Source: Elgaria multicarinata webbii (Eukaryota; Chordata; Lepidosauria; Squamata; Anguidae). From it: a DNA stretch of 64,000 nucleotides. The position numbers were made by a program, and so were the translations under genes. Below, piece after piece: positions 25,550 to 37,769 of the stretch. The notes below the pieces were generated by a model. The model had not been told where the DNA came from and did no database searches. It was given only the letters and a program-made list of their open reading frames with translations. Positions within the stretch are counted from its first letter, which is position 1. Each line of letters opens with the position of its first letter. The DNA is taken from the NCBI RefSeq assembly GCF_023053635.1, contig NC_086182.1:37180001-37244000 (forward strand), in the 5' to 3' direction.

Positions 25550-25592
<43 letters not shown>

Positions 25593-28500
25593 ACCCACCT
25601 TCTTCCCATCTTGCTTGATGCACTGCTATCAGGGGAAGCAAACATGGGAACTCCTGCAACAACCGTTGCTACAAACGAGTCTTGATTCGCTGACTCTGGG
25701 GTTGTGTTTTTTTCTCCTCGGCTCCCTCCCCACTCCCTCTGAAATGCTTTACCTGTATCGCTTCATCCAACAAGAAAATGGCATCGTTCATGAGCAGGTT
25801 AAGAAAGCGCAAGAAGAGAGGGGGATTCATTGCTTCCAGGTTCTCCGAAGCGTAGACTGCCAGTGCCTGCAAGTGGCGGAGGAGAGGAGAGAGGGGTAGC
25901 CGTTTCCTCCCCAGGCAGCGTCCCGGCCCTGGCCCAAGTGACCTGAGTCCGTCTCCAGCCTTACCTTGATGCTTTCCCGGTAAGAATCGGTACCCCACAT
26001 ATACTTGAGGATGGGGTACATGGGCCTGCGATAGTTGAACTTCTGCTCAAATTGATGGGGGTCCCCTAAGCAGGGGGAAGAAAGCAGGCTGAGCCAGAAT
26101 GAAGGCCACGATCTGGAAGCACCACATGGCCAAGGAAGACGCTTCGGCCCACCAGGCAGGAGGCCCCTCCTGGGCTCCCTCTGAAGTTCCACCCGGGTAC
26201 CCAGAGCAAGGGCAACGGAGGACGGACCCTTTCCACCTACCACTTTCGTGGTTTGCCAGAAGATGGTAAGGACAGCTCAGTTACCTGCCCACGGACATCA
26301 ATGGCAGAGCGAGAGAAGCCATCCGTGTTTGGTGCAGAATAAGGGGCTCACAGTCCCGGGTAGGAAAGAAGAGCCCTTTGCCCCCACCCCCCACCCAATG
26401 CCAGTGTAAGCACTGGTACCGAAGATGCCGGGCAGCCTTCTGAGTGGGCGCAGAAACGGGAGGCTGCCTGGAGTGGAGCAGCAGCTCCGGAGGAAGAAGG
26501 CGGCCGTTGCTGCTTGCATGAGAGCCCATGAGCCCAGCTGGCCATGCATCGAGCTGGAGTAAGGCTCCCCTACCTTACCTGTGAACTCAATGTCCACAAA
26601 GACCTTGATCAGCGCCTCAGCCAGGTAGGCAGCATGCTGGTAGGAGCAGAAGACCCTCTTGCGATGGAAGACGCTCGAGACAAGGGGGTTCTGCACCGGG
26701 TCCAGGTGGGGCATGACGGCCTCTAGCACTTCGGCCATCTTGGCTCGCAGGTGTGGGTTCTTCATCCTGCAACAAGGGTCAACAGCTTGGGTGGATGTTC
26801 ACGGGTGCCGGTTCTTTGTGCCTCCATGTTAAGTTGGCCATGTTCCACGCGGGGCTGCCCCTGAAAACTGCTTGGGGACTGCAGCTGGGGAAGAACGAGG
26901 CGGCGGCTGGAAGCCCAAGGCAAGGCCCGCTCCGCGCAGCTTTCCTACCGCCTCCTTGGCTCACGCGGGGGTGTGCCATCTGCCTCTTAAGGCCCAAAGG
27001 CCTCGGAAGATGCGGGAGGCCGCCCTTGGAAGGGAGCTGCTGTGCCACAGCCCCACCTACAGCGTGCTGATTGAAAGCCACCTAGAGCCAAATTCCTGCC
27101 AACACAGTTGCCAGGGAGAACCCGCCGGGAGGATGTGGAGGGAGGCCAGCAGAGCAGAAGGTTTCCACACTGGCCTGGCCTGGCCTTCGAGGTGATGGTG
27201 GGGGAATGGCAGAATCCCAGCCGGGCCCAGGAAGTGCTGAGTTGAGCCGAGCGACTACTAGAAAGCCCCTTCGGAAGATGGGCCGGAGTGCCTGTGCTGG
27301 CTGCCACCCTGGGTGGGCAAGTGGTGGCAGATGCCCGGCTTCAGAGGTTCTCTCAAACTAGACTGTCAGTACGTTGGCAACCATTGATTACCTGTATACG
27401 GTGTATACAGTCAGATTTTTCTTAAAATCAGACACCCTTTAAGAGTAAGCTCAGTACTTCACCCTTGATATGGGTGATACTCTCTCTCAGACCAGATTTG
27501 GCTCTCTGCCTTTCTGTTACAAAATATTAGCATAAACAGTACTAAATACAAGAGCTTAAGCAGGCATCAGTCCAAACACTTGAATCATCCAACGTCATTC
27601 TTAAACAAGGCTTCTAAGCAGAATCAAGTGCATTTCCTAGTTCCCAGAGTTACTCAATATCAAGCTTGCCAGGCTGATCCCAAAGGATAAGCTTCTACTA
27701 TCAGCTCAGTGTGACGCAGTGCCTGCTTTGCACCCAGAAGGCCCTGGGTTTAATCCTCGGCATCTCCAGGTAGGGTGAGGAAAGGAATCCCACCTGAATC
27801 CCTGGAGAGCCGCTGCTGCCAGTCAGTGCTGACCACACTGTGCTGGACGGACCAAGGGTCTGACTCAGTGTAAGGGCAACTTCTCATGTCCCTGCATTTC
27901 CTTTATACTCTTTTTGGATGCTGTAAAATATGTCCAAACTATTTTTACAATGATTAATATTTATCTAAGAATTCCAAAGATAACCTTTCTACTTTAAATC
28001 TCCATATGTTTAAATAAGATTATCGAATTTTGAAGCTTCTTATTAAGATTGATGTGTGTAACATACTTATCCAAACATTTTAGATTTCTTTGACATAAAC
28101 ATATTCTTTTGATATCATCCTGTCTTGTAAGCTTTCCCCCCCCTACATATTTATGGTCTGAAATGAGGCTTCTTGGTTACTTGTCTGATGGCCTAACTAG
28201 CTTTGTTGTTTTATGGTACCCTGGACATAAGATCATAAAAAGAGTCCTGATGCTGGATCAGACCAGAGGTCCATCTAGTCCAGCGCTCTGTTCGCACAGG
28301 GGCCAGCCAGGCACCCACAAGCAGGACACGGGTGCAGCAGCACCCTCCTGCCCACGTTCCTCAGCAACTGGTGTTTGTAGGCTGCCTCTGCTACTTGATC
28401 TGCCCCAAGGTGGCTGGAGAGGACTTTACCTGTCTACATCCCCAGTGAAGACAGTTACAAAATGAAGTACATGCTCCAGGGAGTTGGCAGACGTCTCCAG

Positions 28501-31500
28501 GAGGTCATCGGCGAAGCGACGTAGGAAAATGAAGAAGTCACCTAGGTTGTCAGCAAAGAATTCTGCGAAGGCAAAGGGGCTGAGTGAGCCTGTTGCCAAG
28601 AAGGTGCTCAGCCCCACACGCCCCTTCCCCATGATTTTCCAAGGCCAAGAGCAGCCACCATTACAAAGCCTCCTCTGGAACCGGTCCGCATTGGGGCTTC
28701 CCCAAGGTCAACCATGCAACATAGGAGACCACGCCAAACATACTGCAAGGCCTTCTGCCTTTGGGCAACACGCACAGGCAGGCAAACCTGTTGGACAGTG
28801 TAGGAGGCGTGGGAAACAGACGCACATGCGTGTAGATGTGTATGTCTATCTCACATACAAGGACAGATATGGGCGGCCTGCTTCCTCATCTCCATTCCAC
28901 TCCTCCCTTGAATTAGCTAGCCTTTGAGAGGTACCCAGCACTGACCCAGCAGCATGGAAGGCTACTCTTCTGGGACCAGCCCACCCACCCGAACCTACAG
29001 GGCAAAGGCTGCTGAGGGGGAACTTGGGGTGCCTTAAGAGAGCTGTGGAACGGCACAGCAGGTCAGGTATTCCATGCCGAATTCCACATTTTGAAAGAGC
29101 ACTTCCCAGGTGCCACAAGTTTCAGAGCAGAGCCTGAAACCAGCTGAGACTTTCACACATGCTCCTTGTGGGCTGTCTGTGTGGTGTTTCCGCAGCCAGG
29201 ACCGTTTCCCGGCCCTCCCAGCCCTCAGCATGCCCTGCCCTCTTGTGTTCCAGAAGCCCAAGCATCCTTCTCCACCCTGGGACTAGAGAGACTGCACACA
29301 AGCACACCCAGGACAGGGGTTTGCAACCAAGGCAAAAGGAAGAGAAGATGGACCCAGGTTATTGTAGTAACAGTATCTGGATTTTGTTTTCCGGTTGCCA
29401 GAGGCTTGCTCCAAAACAGCCCAAGTCTCGGCCGTGGGCACCCTCGTGACCCACTCGAGTTTACCGAGCGACATATGTGCTCCATTCCCATAGTACCAAC
29501 AGGGATGCGGTAGTAAACCAGCTAGCTTAGTCCAGACTGGGACCAGCACTGACAGGGAGCCCCTTGCCTAGCAGCTACAGGGCATGCCCGTCACCTGGGA
29601 CGTAGGCGAGCGCGCTGTTCTCCACCACCGGCAGAGGGAACGTCAGTTCAGCCAGCTCAGTCCCTTGGCTTCCGATGGCCAGCTGGACCAGGAGAACAGC
29701 CATGGACACCTGCAGGTGGAGACAGTTCTGCAGCATCTGCGGCTCCGTCACGGCTGTTTTGGTGGAGAGATAGATGGTCATGAGGCGCTCAAACTGTTCC
29801 CGAAGGCTGTCCGCTGTGGGGCTGGAGCTCTGCTGAGCGTCTCGCCACGCCACCTGCAGCCGGTGGAGGCTTTGGTTCAGTTTGATCATCTGGTCATGCA
29901 ACCTGTACAAGCAACCGAAGAACACAAATAAAACGGCGGGGCAGAACCAAGGTGGAGTGTGTAACAAGACGGCCCCTGCAAGTAGTGCAGAAAGGGCGGG
30001 GGGAGGCCAACGTTCACCAGTAAGTCCACGCTCGTGAGGGGACTGGAACCGAGGTCCCTCAGCTCTAAATCCAATCCTCTCGCCACACAAAAGTCAAGCT
30101 GGACCACGTGTCTGCACCCAGGGCCCTCCTGCAAGCTCTGGAAGGAGGCTTTGATCTGAAGGGGCACTTTGAGAGGGCAGTCTGGAACGGCGTCCACTTT
30201 GACTCCAACCTCTCCGCAGCAGGGCACCCACCCGCTCTTTCCCCAAGCCAATGCCTGCTTAAACATGCTTGGCATGGGACACTCCTTCACCAGGGGAAGC
30301 TCTGTTGTCCTGTGAAGAGAGCATCTCTGGTCGTCTCGGCTTGCTCAGGCTGCCAGCCAGGCTTTGCCAGTTCAACCCGAGAGGCCAGGAGAACTAAGTT
30401 TTCAGTCCCTACAAATAAGGCTGTTCCCAAGGCCTTTGCCATTCCCCTCTGCCAACAGAACCCCTCGAGGCAGTACCTGTGAAATCCTAAATGAAGGCTG
30501 TACTGTGTCAGCACCAGGTTTTCCGTCACCAGGTTGTAGCTGGGAGCAAATTCCGGCTCAGTCACAGCTGGGATCAAGCAGGTTTCTTTTTGCAAACCTT
30601 GGAGGAAGTTAAAGAGAGAGCTTTCCCCCACCAGCTGCAGCAGGCCATGCCCTCTCAGAGGGATGCTGGAGCCCACAGGGAGCTCACTCCACTTCTCTCA
30701 GCTGGTGCTCGAGCTGAGGCCCAGCGGCCTCCTCTCTCCTAGTCCACCTGGCCAGGACGTGCACCTGGCCCAAGCCCTGGCGGCTCACCTTTCAGATGCA
30801 CGTTCTTGATCCTCTGCTCTTCCTCGTTCAGCTCCTTAACAGCACAGTAGGTGGGGTCAAATGTGAGAAGCCGGGGAGATCTGGGCTTGCAGAAGGGCTG
30901 GCAGAGCCTGAGCAGGGCAGCCCCTAAGTTCAGGAAGAAGGCATCTGAGGCGTACGCCTGGAAGAAGATCTCTGGCATCTGGTTGGCCCAGATTTTGGTG
31001 CGGCCAGCGTTGGCATGGAGACAGTTCCCTAGCCAGGACAGGATCCGGTGTTTGGTTTGTGGCGACAGCTGCAGCAGGTTCTTCAGCATCTGGCAGATCT
31101 TCTCATGGAACTGAGTCATGAACTGTTACCAAGACACCAGCAGCCTTATTGTGCGCCCACATGCACATGCACACACATGCTCCTGCGATTTTCCTCATGG
31201 GCTGTACCCCTCAGCTCTGGCCCCCCCCTCCCTCCCTCCCTCCCAGATTTCAGCATTTCTACCAGTTGCCAAAAACTCCGCCTCTTAATCTTGCCTGAAA
31301 AACCACCAAAGGAGATTTTGCAGGGAGATCTCCATGGTACAAGACATTTGGGTGGAGAACCTGGAGCTTAGGGCACAGACACAGACCTGCCTGACCACCC
31401 CAGGTAGTAGAGTGCAGCTTAAGAAGGTGAGGGTATATGAGTGGGCACCTGGTGGATGTTGGACTCCTGCACCTTGATCTCCTGAGGACTGGACCGAGAG

Positions 31501-34500
31501 GGGTTCAGGAAGTAGCCGTGGTTCTCCACCACACCAGGGGTCTTCAGCAAGCATGAGATGCTCAAGATGGTTCCCAGCAGAGTCTTCTGGTAGAGCTGCC
31601 CATTGGCTGGGTCCTTTGGCTGGATGTACTCAACAAAAACCTGAACAAATGAAACAGAAGGTACTGCTGGCCAGCCACACCACAGAAATACTGAGGTGGG
31701 GGAAAATAAAGTATGCGTTTGTCCTTCCCTTCCACAGAACCACCCATGCTTTAGGGTGGATTCCTGCACTGAGCGAGGGGTTGGACTCGATGGCCTTATA
31801 GGCCCCTTCCAACTCTACTCTTCTAGGATTCTATGAACCATGGCTCTGTCACAGGAACCTGCTGTCGGCTGCAAGCACCACGGCAGCTGTGCAGAAAGCA
31901 AGCGGCAGGCCCTGCGCCCAGGAGGAAGGCCGAAGAGGGCTGGGCCTGCTGCTGCTTTGCTGCTCCCTGGCCCAGGGCTCACTTTGGCTATATCTTTCTG
32001 TCGGGTGAAGTACAGCAGCAGGTCCAGGTAGGAGCACAGCAAGATCTGGCAAAGGTGCAGCTCTCGAATCCGCCCCAAGAGGATATCGAAGACCGGCACC
32101 ATGACCTCCTCAAAGGTCCGCACTTCCTCGTCCGTGGTGATGACCTCTATGACGTCCTCCAGGAACTCAGTGACATCTTCAAAGTCTACCGGGGCAGGGG
32201 TGGGGCGGGGGAAGAGAAGAGATGAGGAGAGGGTTTTAGAAGAGCACCTTTGAAGGATTTCTAGGGTTGGAGCCCATCCACTTTCCTGAAGTGTCCGGTT
32301 CTGCCTCTGCCAACTTACTTGCTCCTCTCAGGGTTTCCAACATCAAGTCCACGAGCTGCTCGTAGATGTTCTGGTTGACATAGATCTCTGGTGTGAGGAA
32401 GACTGTGCGGGTGTTGGACACAGTCAGGTTCCGGCAGCGCACTGCAAAGGGCAACAGGTTTTCTGGCACTTTGGTGACCTACAAGGACAGAGGAGAGTGC
32501 TTAGTCTCTGGACTGCCTCTTTCAAGCCAGCCGGCAGGCAGGCAGTTTGGAAGGGACAGGGGAGGGCTTGACCCACCTCCTCCTTTGCCCTCTGGAAGCA
32601 GGCAAAAAGATAGCGAAGAATGTGCTTCTCCCCCGCATCTCTGTCGGCAGAAAGGTTCTGGGTTACGGCTGAAGTCATGTGAATCAGGTGATTCCCTGGT
32701 TCTGGGAGCAGCAATCGGGTGAAGAGAGCCTGGAGAGACAAGCCAACCCAGGACGTAAATGCCCAGCACACAACCCTCTCTGCCATCCCAACCCGATTAT
32801 GTATCATTCACAATTACTTGCTTGCAAGCAAAGAAACTCAAAGGTCAACCCCTGTGGCTAAGGCCAGATTCTTCACACACAACCTTCATCATCCTAATTA
32901 TCAGAGGCTGCAAAGCAGCAGGCTGATGGGGCCAAAATGCCCCCATGTCGGAGGAGCCTGCCTGACTTAAGGGAGAGTCCAATAAAGCAATGCACATGAC
33001 TCTAGAAAGTGAGCCGAGCAAGCATTACAAGAGGAAGGCAGAAGTCCCCCTGCCACAAGACACTCAGCGGAACGTTCCTCCCCCATCACACACACACAGA
33101 CCAGCTTGAGCTGAAGAGCAAACCAAGCCTTCTTGATTCGTTGCCAAGTCCTCAGCCTGGCAGGCATGCGCAGATACCTGTTCCACATTCTCCATGTCCA
33201 GCCAGTCCTGCTCGTCCAGGTCTGCTGCCATTTCCTCCAAGTACACGCAGCGTGCAGGAATCCCATTGCCACTTTTCAGATTGGGATCACCTGCAGGTTA
33301 GGAATCACAAAGCCACCAGTGACACCTCAAGCACAAAAGTTGAACCTACAAGCCCCTGTCCACAGGCCTTCCTGGCCTGGCAGACCTTAAAAATAATGGC
33401 TAACTTCAGGAAACACTTATCTCTTTGCTTGAAGAAAGGGGGGGGGGATGGACTCTAAGCTTAGTTTTATTCAGTGACAATGGTGTAGCCCATGCCTGAA
33501 GAGACATAGACACTACACAGAAAGGTAAGAAACTAAAGAACAGCTTGGAACTCATGAGGAAATTTTAAGCCCCTGCATGGCTGGCTGGCTGGCTGGCTAT
33601 GAGCTTCAAGGGTTCCCCCCACCCACCCCACCGCACCCGCCCACCTTCCAGCTGAGAGAGGAGAAAGCAGCAGCAGCACCATAGCAAGAAACACATATCC
33701 TGCCAGTGAACGTAATTTGAAATGCTTCACCATTGTGTCAGTGGACAAGTTTTGGATCCTTGCGAAAGACTGACCAACCCACAAAGGCGCCCAAAAGCAA
33801 AAGCCAAGCCAGAAGAGAGTGTGGGACCAACAGCTGTCCTCCTCCTCTTCCAGAAGATTGCACAGCATACAGCACGCAGGGTCTTCATTGAGTCTGCAGC
33901 CTTGTCACCTCCACCATGATGCTGCAGCCCTGCCTCTACTGGACTACAAAGAATCCCAGTGGCTCGGAGTTCTCCCCAACCTGGACTCCAGGAACCCACA
34001 ATCCCCAGCCTTACTGTTATCAAGTGTGATCAGGAAGATTCTCTGGATCATGTGGTTGATGTTGAGCTGCTCGCAGAGCTCCTGCTGGGAGCGGAAGGAG
34101 CGGCTAATTTCGGCCACCGAGTAGTCACAGTCGTCCAGACTCTCAGACACGCTGTTGTCAGAATCATCTTGGCTGGCCGAGGTTTCCTCCACTGGAGAAG
34201 TAGAGCAGGTCAGCAAGTGGCCTAGCTTGGCCTAACCTGGCTCCCAGGCCCCACCTGTGCAGCCCGACCCCTGCCCTGGAGGAAGGCTGTGGGTCAAGAA
34301 GCAGGGGGCTGGCGTAGCGACAGCACTCGGGAGCTGCCAGCCTGCGAGCCAAGCAGACTGCCCAAAACAAAGGTATCGGTGCCTCTGGGGAAAATGCGGA
34401 GCGCCTGCCTGCCGGCAACGTAGACCGAGCACTTTGGGCACTTCGTCTCCTCCTCCTGCGTGGCACCTCAGCACCATCCCTGTGGTCTCACAGCGGCCAC

Positions 34501-35013
34501 CTGCTTGCCTAAGCAGGACACAGAAAGGCAGCCTCAGTGGTGGCCCTCCTGCCCTGAATGCCGGTCTGCCAGAGATTTGCCAAACTGGGCACCTTCTCGG
34601 GAAGTGATGTAAAACCCTTCCAGCCATGAGGCTGTAATTAAGCCAGCAAAGAGTTGTGGGGTTGGGGCTGGTGTGTGTGCGCGATCTGCTAGTCCCTGCA
34701 ACGAGCAAGCCAGGGCTTTGCCCTGCTGCCCTGCTCCTGATCCCAGCCTTTGGGCTAAACCCGAGCTGTCCCTTCCAAGGCGGCGAGCACCCAAGACGCT
34801 GCCCGCCGCCCGCCCTGGCCGAGGGGCCTCTGCTTGCCCGTCTCCCCGCAAGCTCTCACCCGCGGGCGCCGGCGGAGGGGGCGTCGTCGGCGTCTGCTTC
34901 TGGATGTCGGCGAAGTGCTTGGCGTCGGCCACGGAGCTGAAGAGGGCGGCGAAGGGGTTCCCGGAGATGCCGCCGCCGCCGCTGCCGCTGTTGTTGTTCT
35001 CGTGGTCGGTCAT
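22379..35013 (-). CDS. UBE4A: Ubiquitin conjugation factor E4 A (U-box E3/E4 ligase)
   Basis: U-box ubiquitin ligase of the yeast Ufd2 family, which extends ubiquitin chains; cytosolic and nuclear. Nineteen coding exons give 1082 aa (human 1066) with unbroken phase: 34860-35013, 34015-34191, 33178-33290, 32577-32729, 32319-32478, 31983-32185, 31449-31640, 30789-31122, 30477-30597, 29595-29902, 28430-28562, 26579-26766, 25965-26065, 25753-25866, 24865-25039, 24600-24780, 23816-23963, 23134-23291, 22379-22514. Exon 1 encodes MTDHENNN and [16 protein letters not shown]; later landmarks include [36 protein letters not shown] and [13 protein letters not shown]. The U-box spans the last two exons ([20 protein letters not shown], then [20 protein letters not shown]) and the protein ends QLGGTP. 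The N-terminus has an extra [10 protein letters not shown]-type proline patch at the exon 1/2 junction. Exon 7 uses a weak GTGCCC donor. The gene is whole, with introns carrying few repeats. Confidence 0.97.
22665..22762. mobile_element. Palindromic MITE-like repeat
   Basis: GCAGCCCTCCAGATTTTTTG, TTACAACTCCTATCATTCC and CCAAAACATCTGCAGGATGG show both arms of the family also seen at 2.6 and 8.6 kb. It lies in the last intron of UBE4A. Confidence 0.6.
24182..24340 (-). mobile_element. Two adjacent LINE 3' tails, antisense
   Basis: TTATTTATTTATTGCATTTT with ACCGCCCAATAGCCGAAGCT, then a second tail type TTTATTTATATCCCGTCTTT. Both are antisense fragments within the UBE4A intron between exons 16 and 17. 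Confidence 0.75.
25551..25592. repeat. (CA)n microsatellite
   Basis: Run of about 19 CA units in a UBE4A intron. Confidence 0.95.
27701..27900 (+). mobile_element. tRNA-derived SINE
   Basis: The tRNA-like head has a box A-like TCAGCTCAGTG and a box B-like GGGTTTAATCC. The body includes CATCTCCAGGTAGGGTGAGG, CCCTGGAGAGCCGCTGCTGCC and GGTCTGACTCAGTGTAAGG. This SINE type is common in reptiles. It sits in the long UBE4A intron between exons 11 and 12. Confidence 0.8.
28225..28410 (-). mobile_element. CR1 LINE 3' end, antisense, beside UBE4A exon 11
   Basis: GATGCTGGATCAGACCAGAG, GGTCCATCTAGTCCAGCG and CCCACAAGCAGGACACGGG are the reverse complement of the second CR1 subfamily terminus. It ends only about 20 bases from the donor of UBE4A exon 11. 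Confidence 0.8.
30030..30085 (-). mobile_element. Antisense tRNA-SINE head fragment
   Basis: GGGGACTGGAACCGAGGTCC followed by AAATCCAATCCTCTCGCC resembles the reversed head of the SINE at 59.5 kb. Short and diverged. Confidence 0.4.
31745..31838 (+). mobile_element. CR1 LINE 3' end, sense
   Basis: TTTAGGGTGGATTCCTGCAC, GGGTTGGACTCGATGGCC and CCCCTTCCAACTCTACTCTT, the terminus of the common CR1 type, in a UBE4A intron. Confidence 0.85.
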
Positions 35014-35660
35014 CTCCCCGCCCGGCGAGCGCCTGCTCCATGGAGGGCTGGCGGCCAGGGCCAGGGCGCCTCAGGGCCCGCGCAGCCCCGCGGAGCCCGC
35101 CTGCGCTGCAGGGGCGGTGGGTCGGGTGGACCCCGCCGCCGCCGCCGCCGCCGCCGCTGCTGCTGCTGCCGCCGCCGCCCGAGAAGGGCCCCCGTGCTGG
35201 CCAGGCCAGGCCCGCTCGGCTCCCGGCAGGGCCGCGGAAGCGGGGAGGCGGAGGGGGGGACGGAGCGAGCGAGCGAGCGAGCGAGCGAGCGGCGCCCTGG
35301 CGCGGAGCCCGACTCCCGGCCAGGCCCGGGCCACCCGCTGCGCCGGCAAGGCCCGGCAGGAAGAGCCGCCCCGCAGCCGCCCCGCTCCTTCCCGGGCCGG
35401 CAGCTCCGACCCCACTTCCCAGGCAGTCAACCTGGCAACGCGTGACGCCAGCGGGCAGCGCCTCTGCGTCATCAGAGGGGGACGCGGAGCCGGGCCAATG
35501 TGGCCACAGAGATACAGCCGTGCAGAGCGACCCACGCCACGCGGCCCTCCAGGGGCCCTTCCACACGTAGTCGTCGTCGTCGCCCGCGGGGAAGCCCCGC
35601 AGTGTAGACCGCTCTTTTATTCAGCGTAGCTCGGATTGGGCGGCAGCAGCAGCGGCAGCA
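34800..35660. promoter_or_regulatory. UBE4A: UBE4A CpG-island promoter
   Basis: CpG-dense region around the UBE4A start codon and 650 bases upstream. It includes a (GCC)n stretch near 35130-35180, a (GAGC)n run near 35264-35291, and TGACGCCA and TGCGTCATCA (CRE-like) near 35442-35474. No TATA box seen. The long frame on the opposite strand here reflects base composition and is not a gene. Confidence 0.7.
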
Positions 35661-35933
35661 GCAGCGTGTCCCGCCTGCCCCGCTCCGGCCCTCCAACATG
35701 TAGCAGGGTGGCTCAATGCTTTTCCTTTCGTCTTGGAAAGAAAATGGAAATTTTGGGGGAATTGAAAAATAAGCAAAACTCTTCATCTTCTTCGCGCTCT
35801 TTACATGTCCCATCAGCCTCAGGTGGCCAGGACTGCTGGGCAGTGTTGCCCAACGCATCCTGAGGGCACCAGATTGGGGTGGGCTGCTTTAGGAACATAA
35901 AGAAGCCTTTCTGTTCCTAAAGCTATTTTATGT

Positions 35934-36010
35934 TATTATTATTATTATTATTATTATTAATTTATATAGCACCATCAATGTACATGGTGCTGTACAGAGT
36001 AAAACAGAGC
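35934..36010 (-). mobile_element. L2 LINE 3' tail, antisense, with (TTA)n
   Basis: (TTA)n followed by TATAGCACCATCAATGTACA and TGCTGTACAGAGTAAAACAG, the reverse complement of the tail at 6595-6722. Confidence 0.75.
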
Positions 36011-36119
36011 TTTGCTTGCTCGTGAAGTCATCATTATATTTTAAAACTTTTAAAAGTAAACTAGCTAGCAAATTTGTAATTATTGTCTGAATAGATTCGA
36101 ACTACATTAAATGACTGCT

Positions 36120-36335
36120 ACAGCATCCGGAACACAGGACTGTTAGAGCAGTACGACAATGGAACCAGTGACCTAGGGAGGTTGTGGGCTCTCCCACACT
36201 CGAGGCCTTCAAGAGGCAGCTGGACAACCATCTGTCAGGGATGCTTTAGGGTGGATTCCTGCATTGAGCAGGGGGTTGGACTCGATGCCCTTGTAGGCCT
36301 CTTCCAACTCTGCTATTCCATGATTCTATGATTCT
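36120..36335 (+). mobile_element. CR1 LINE 3' end, sense
   Basis: GACTGTTAGAGCAGTACGAC, TTCAAGAGGCAGCTGGACAA, GGGTTGGACTCGATGCCC and CTATTCCATGATTCTATG, the complete 3' terminal part of CR1. Confidence 0.85.
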
Positions 36336-36624
36336 TTAGAACAAAACCCAAACTCAAAAATGCACAATGGTGACTCTGCTCACATTGGAAAACTAAGCAT
36401 AAATATCTATAAGTAAAATAGGCTTTAGATCAATAATTTTAATAAGGAATGAAAGATATAATTATGCTGGGAATCTTACAAAGATTACCACCACACCTAG
36501 CTTCATTATTTCCAGACATTTTACATATCTAGTCTTCCTGTAAAAATACTCTTATTACATAATTTTAGAAATTTTTTTTTTTGGGGGGGAGCAAAGGTTT
36601 GGCAAATATATATATATTTGCCTG

Positions 36625-37255
36625 GGCACCACAGTTCAAGAAGGACGCAGACAAGCTGGAGCGTGTTCAGAGGAGGGCAACCAGGATGATCAGGGGTCTG
36701 GAAACAAAGCCCTATGAAGGGAGGCTAAAACAAGTGGGCATGTTTAGCCTGGAGAAGAGAAGACTGAGGGGAGACATGACAGCACTCTTCAAATACTTAA
36801 AAGGTTGTCACACAGATCCTCCCAGAGTGCAGGACATGGAATAATGGGCTCAAGTTACAGGAAGCCAGATTCCAGCTGGACATCGGGGGAAACTTCCTGA
36901 CTGTTAGAGCAGTACGACAATGAATACCATTGTTTTTATACTGTTGTTTTTATGTTTTTGATGGTTTAAAATTTTGTATACTTTTTAATGCTTACTGTTT
37001 TTAACTGTTGTAAACCGCCCAGAGAGCTTCAGCTGTTGGGCGGTATATAAGTGTAATAAATAAATAAAATAAATAAATAAACAAACCAGTTACCTAGGGA
37101 AGTTGTGGGGTTTCCCACAGTAGAGGCATTCAAGAGGCAGCTGGACAACCATCTGTCAGGGATGCTACAGGGTGGATTCCTGCACTGAGCAGGGGGTTGG
37201 ACTCGATGGCCTTATAGGCCCCTTCCAACTCTACTATTCTATGATTCTATATCTT
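36625..37255 (+). mobile_element. CR1 LINE 3' part with ORF2 C-terminus
   Basis: Encodes the CR1 ORF2 C-terminal stretch, for example [17 protein letters not shown] and [19 protein letters not shown], then the CR1 3' UTR ending CTATTCTATGATTCTAT. It is 5'-truncated, and the RT core is absent. A separate LINE tail is inserted at about 36923-37085. Confidence 0.88.
36923..37085 (+). mobile_element. LINE tail nested inside CR1
   Basis: ATTGTTTTTATACTGTTG, GTAAACCGCCCAGAGAGCTT, GGCGGTATATAAG and (AATA)n split the CR1 text GCAGTACGACAATG from GTTACCTAGGG. The inserted tail is therefore younger than this CR1 copy. Confidence 0.75.
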
Positions 37256-37405
37256 GTCTTAAATTCTGAAAGAAAATATTTCATAATCCAAAGCTGTTGA
37301 ATTTTTCACAGAAAAACAAAAATTATCCTCCAGGATTTTTTTTTTTTTAAAAATCTCTCTAATTGTGACACAGCTTTTCACATTTGCATAAAGTACAGCA
37401 CTCAC

Positions 37406-37734
37406 CAAGAACCTCTTGCATTTGCACATTCTTGTGTGGCATGATTTGCACCCATGTGTGGTCATCTGTTACTCTGGTAAAGGCAGAAGGCACTTTGGTG
37501 GCTGCAAAATGCCATCCATTTCTTCCCAACCGCAATCCAGTGGATTCAGCATTTGCATTGTCGTCATGATCCAAGAGGTCAAGTGACTCTGGGAGAGCAA
37601 TGAATGCTGTTTGAACATGTGCTGTGGTGGAGCTTGGTGGCACTTCAGCAAGAGATGTGCTCAACTTTCTGTGCACATCATAAAAAATGGTCACTTTTGC
37701 TGGTGCTGTGGACACGTTAGTTCGTTTATTCATT
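37406..37734 (-). other. Unexplained exon-like open frame
   Basis: Minus-strand frame of 124 codons from an ATG at 37733, open also a little upstream, with ordinary amino acid composition (for example WHFAATKVPSAFTRVTDDHT). A plausible acceptor, CCCCTTTCTAG, lies directly before the ATG, and a strong donor, GTGAGT, lies at 37405-37400. These bounds give a 329-base exon candidate. I do not recognise the protein. It matches neither CR1 nor CD3. It lies between two CR1 fragments, upstream of UBE4A and in the same direction. It could be a lineage-specific exon, a mobile-element remnant or chance. Confidence 0.3.
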
Positions 37735-37769
37735 CTAGAAAGGGGCTATTAAAATTATTAGTTTAAGTT

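Noticed and set aside
33900-34015. Possible further copy of the palindromic MITE next to UBE4A exon 2
   Set aside because: Only short stretches resemble the family, which is too weak to annotate.
34673-35629. 318-codon plus-strand frame over the UBE4A CpG island
   Set aside because: It is antisense to UBE4A exon 1 and its GC-rich promoter, and is made of Ala, Arg, Gly and Pro runs. No family resemblance; compositional.
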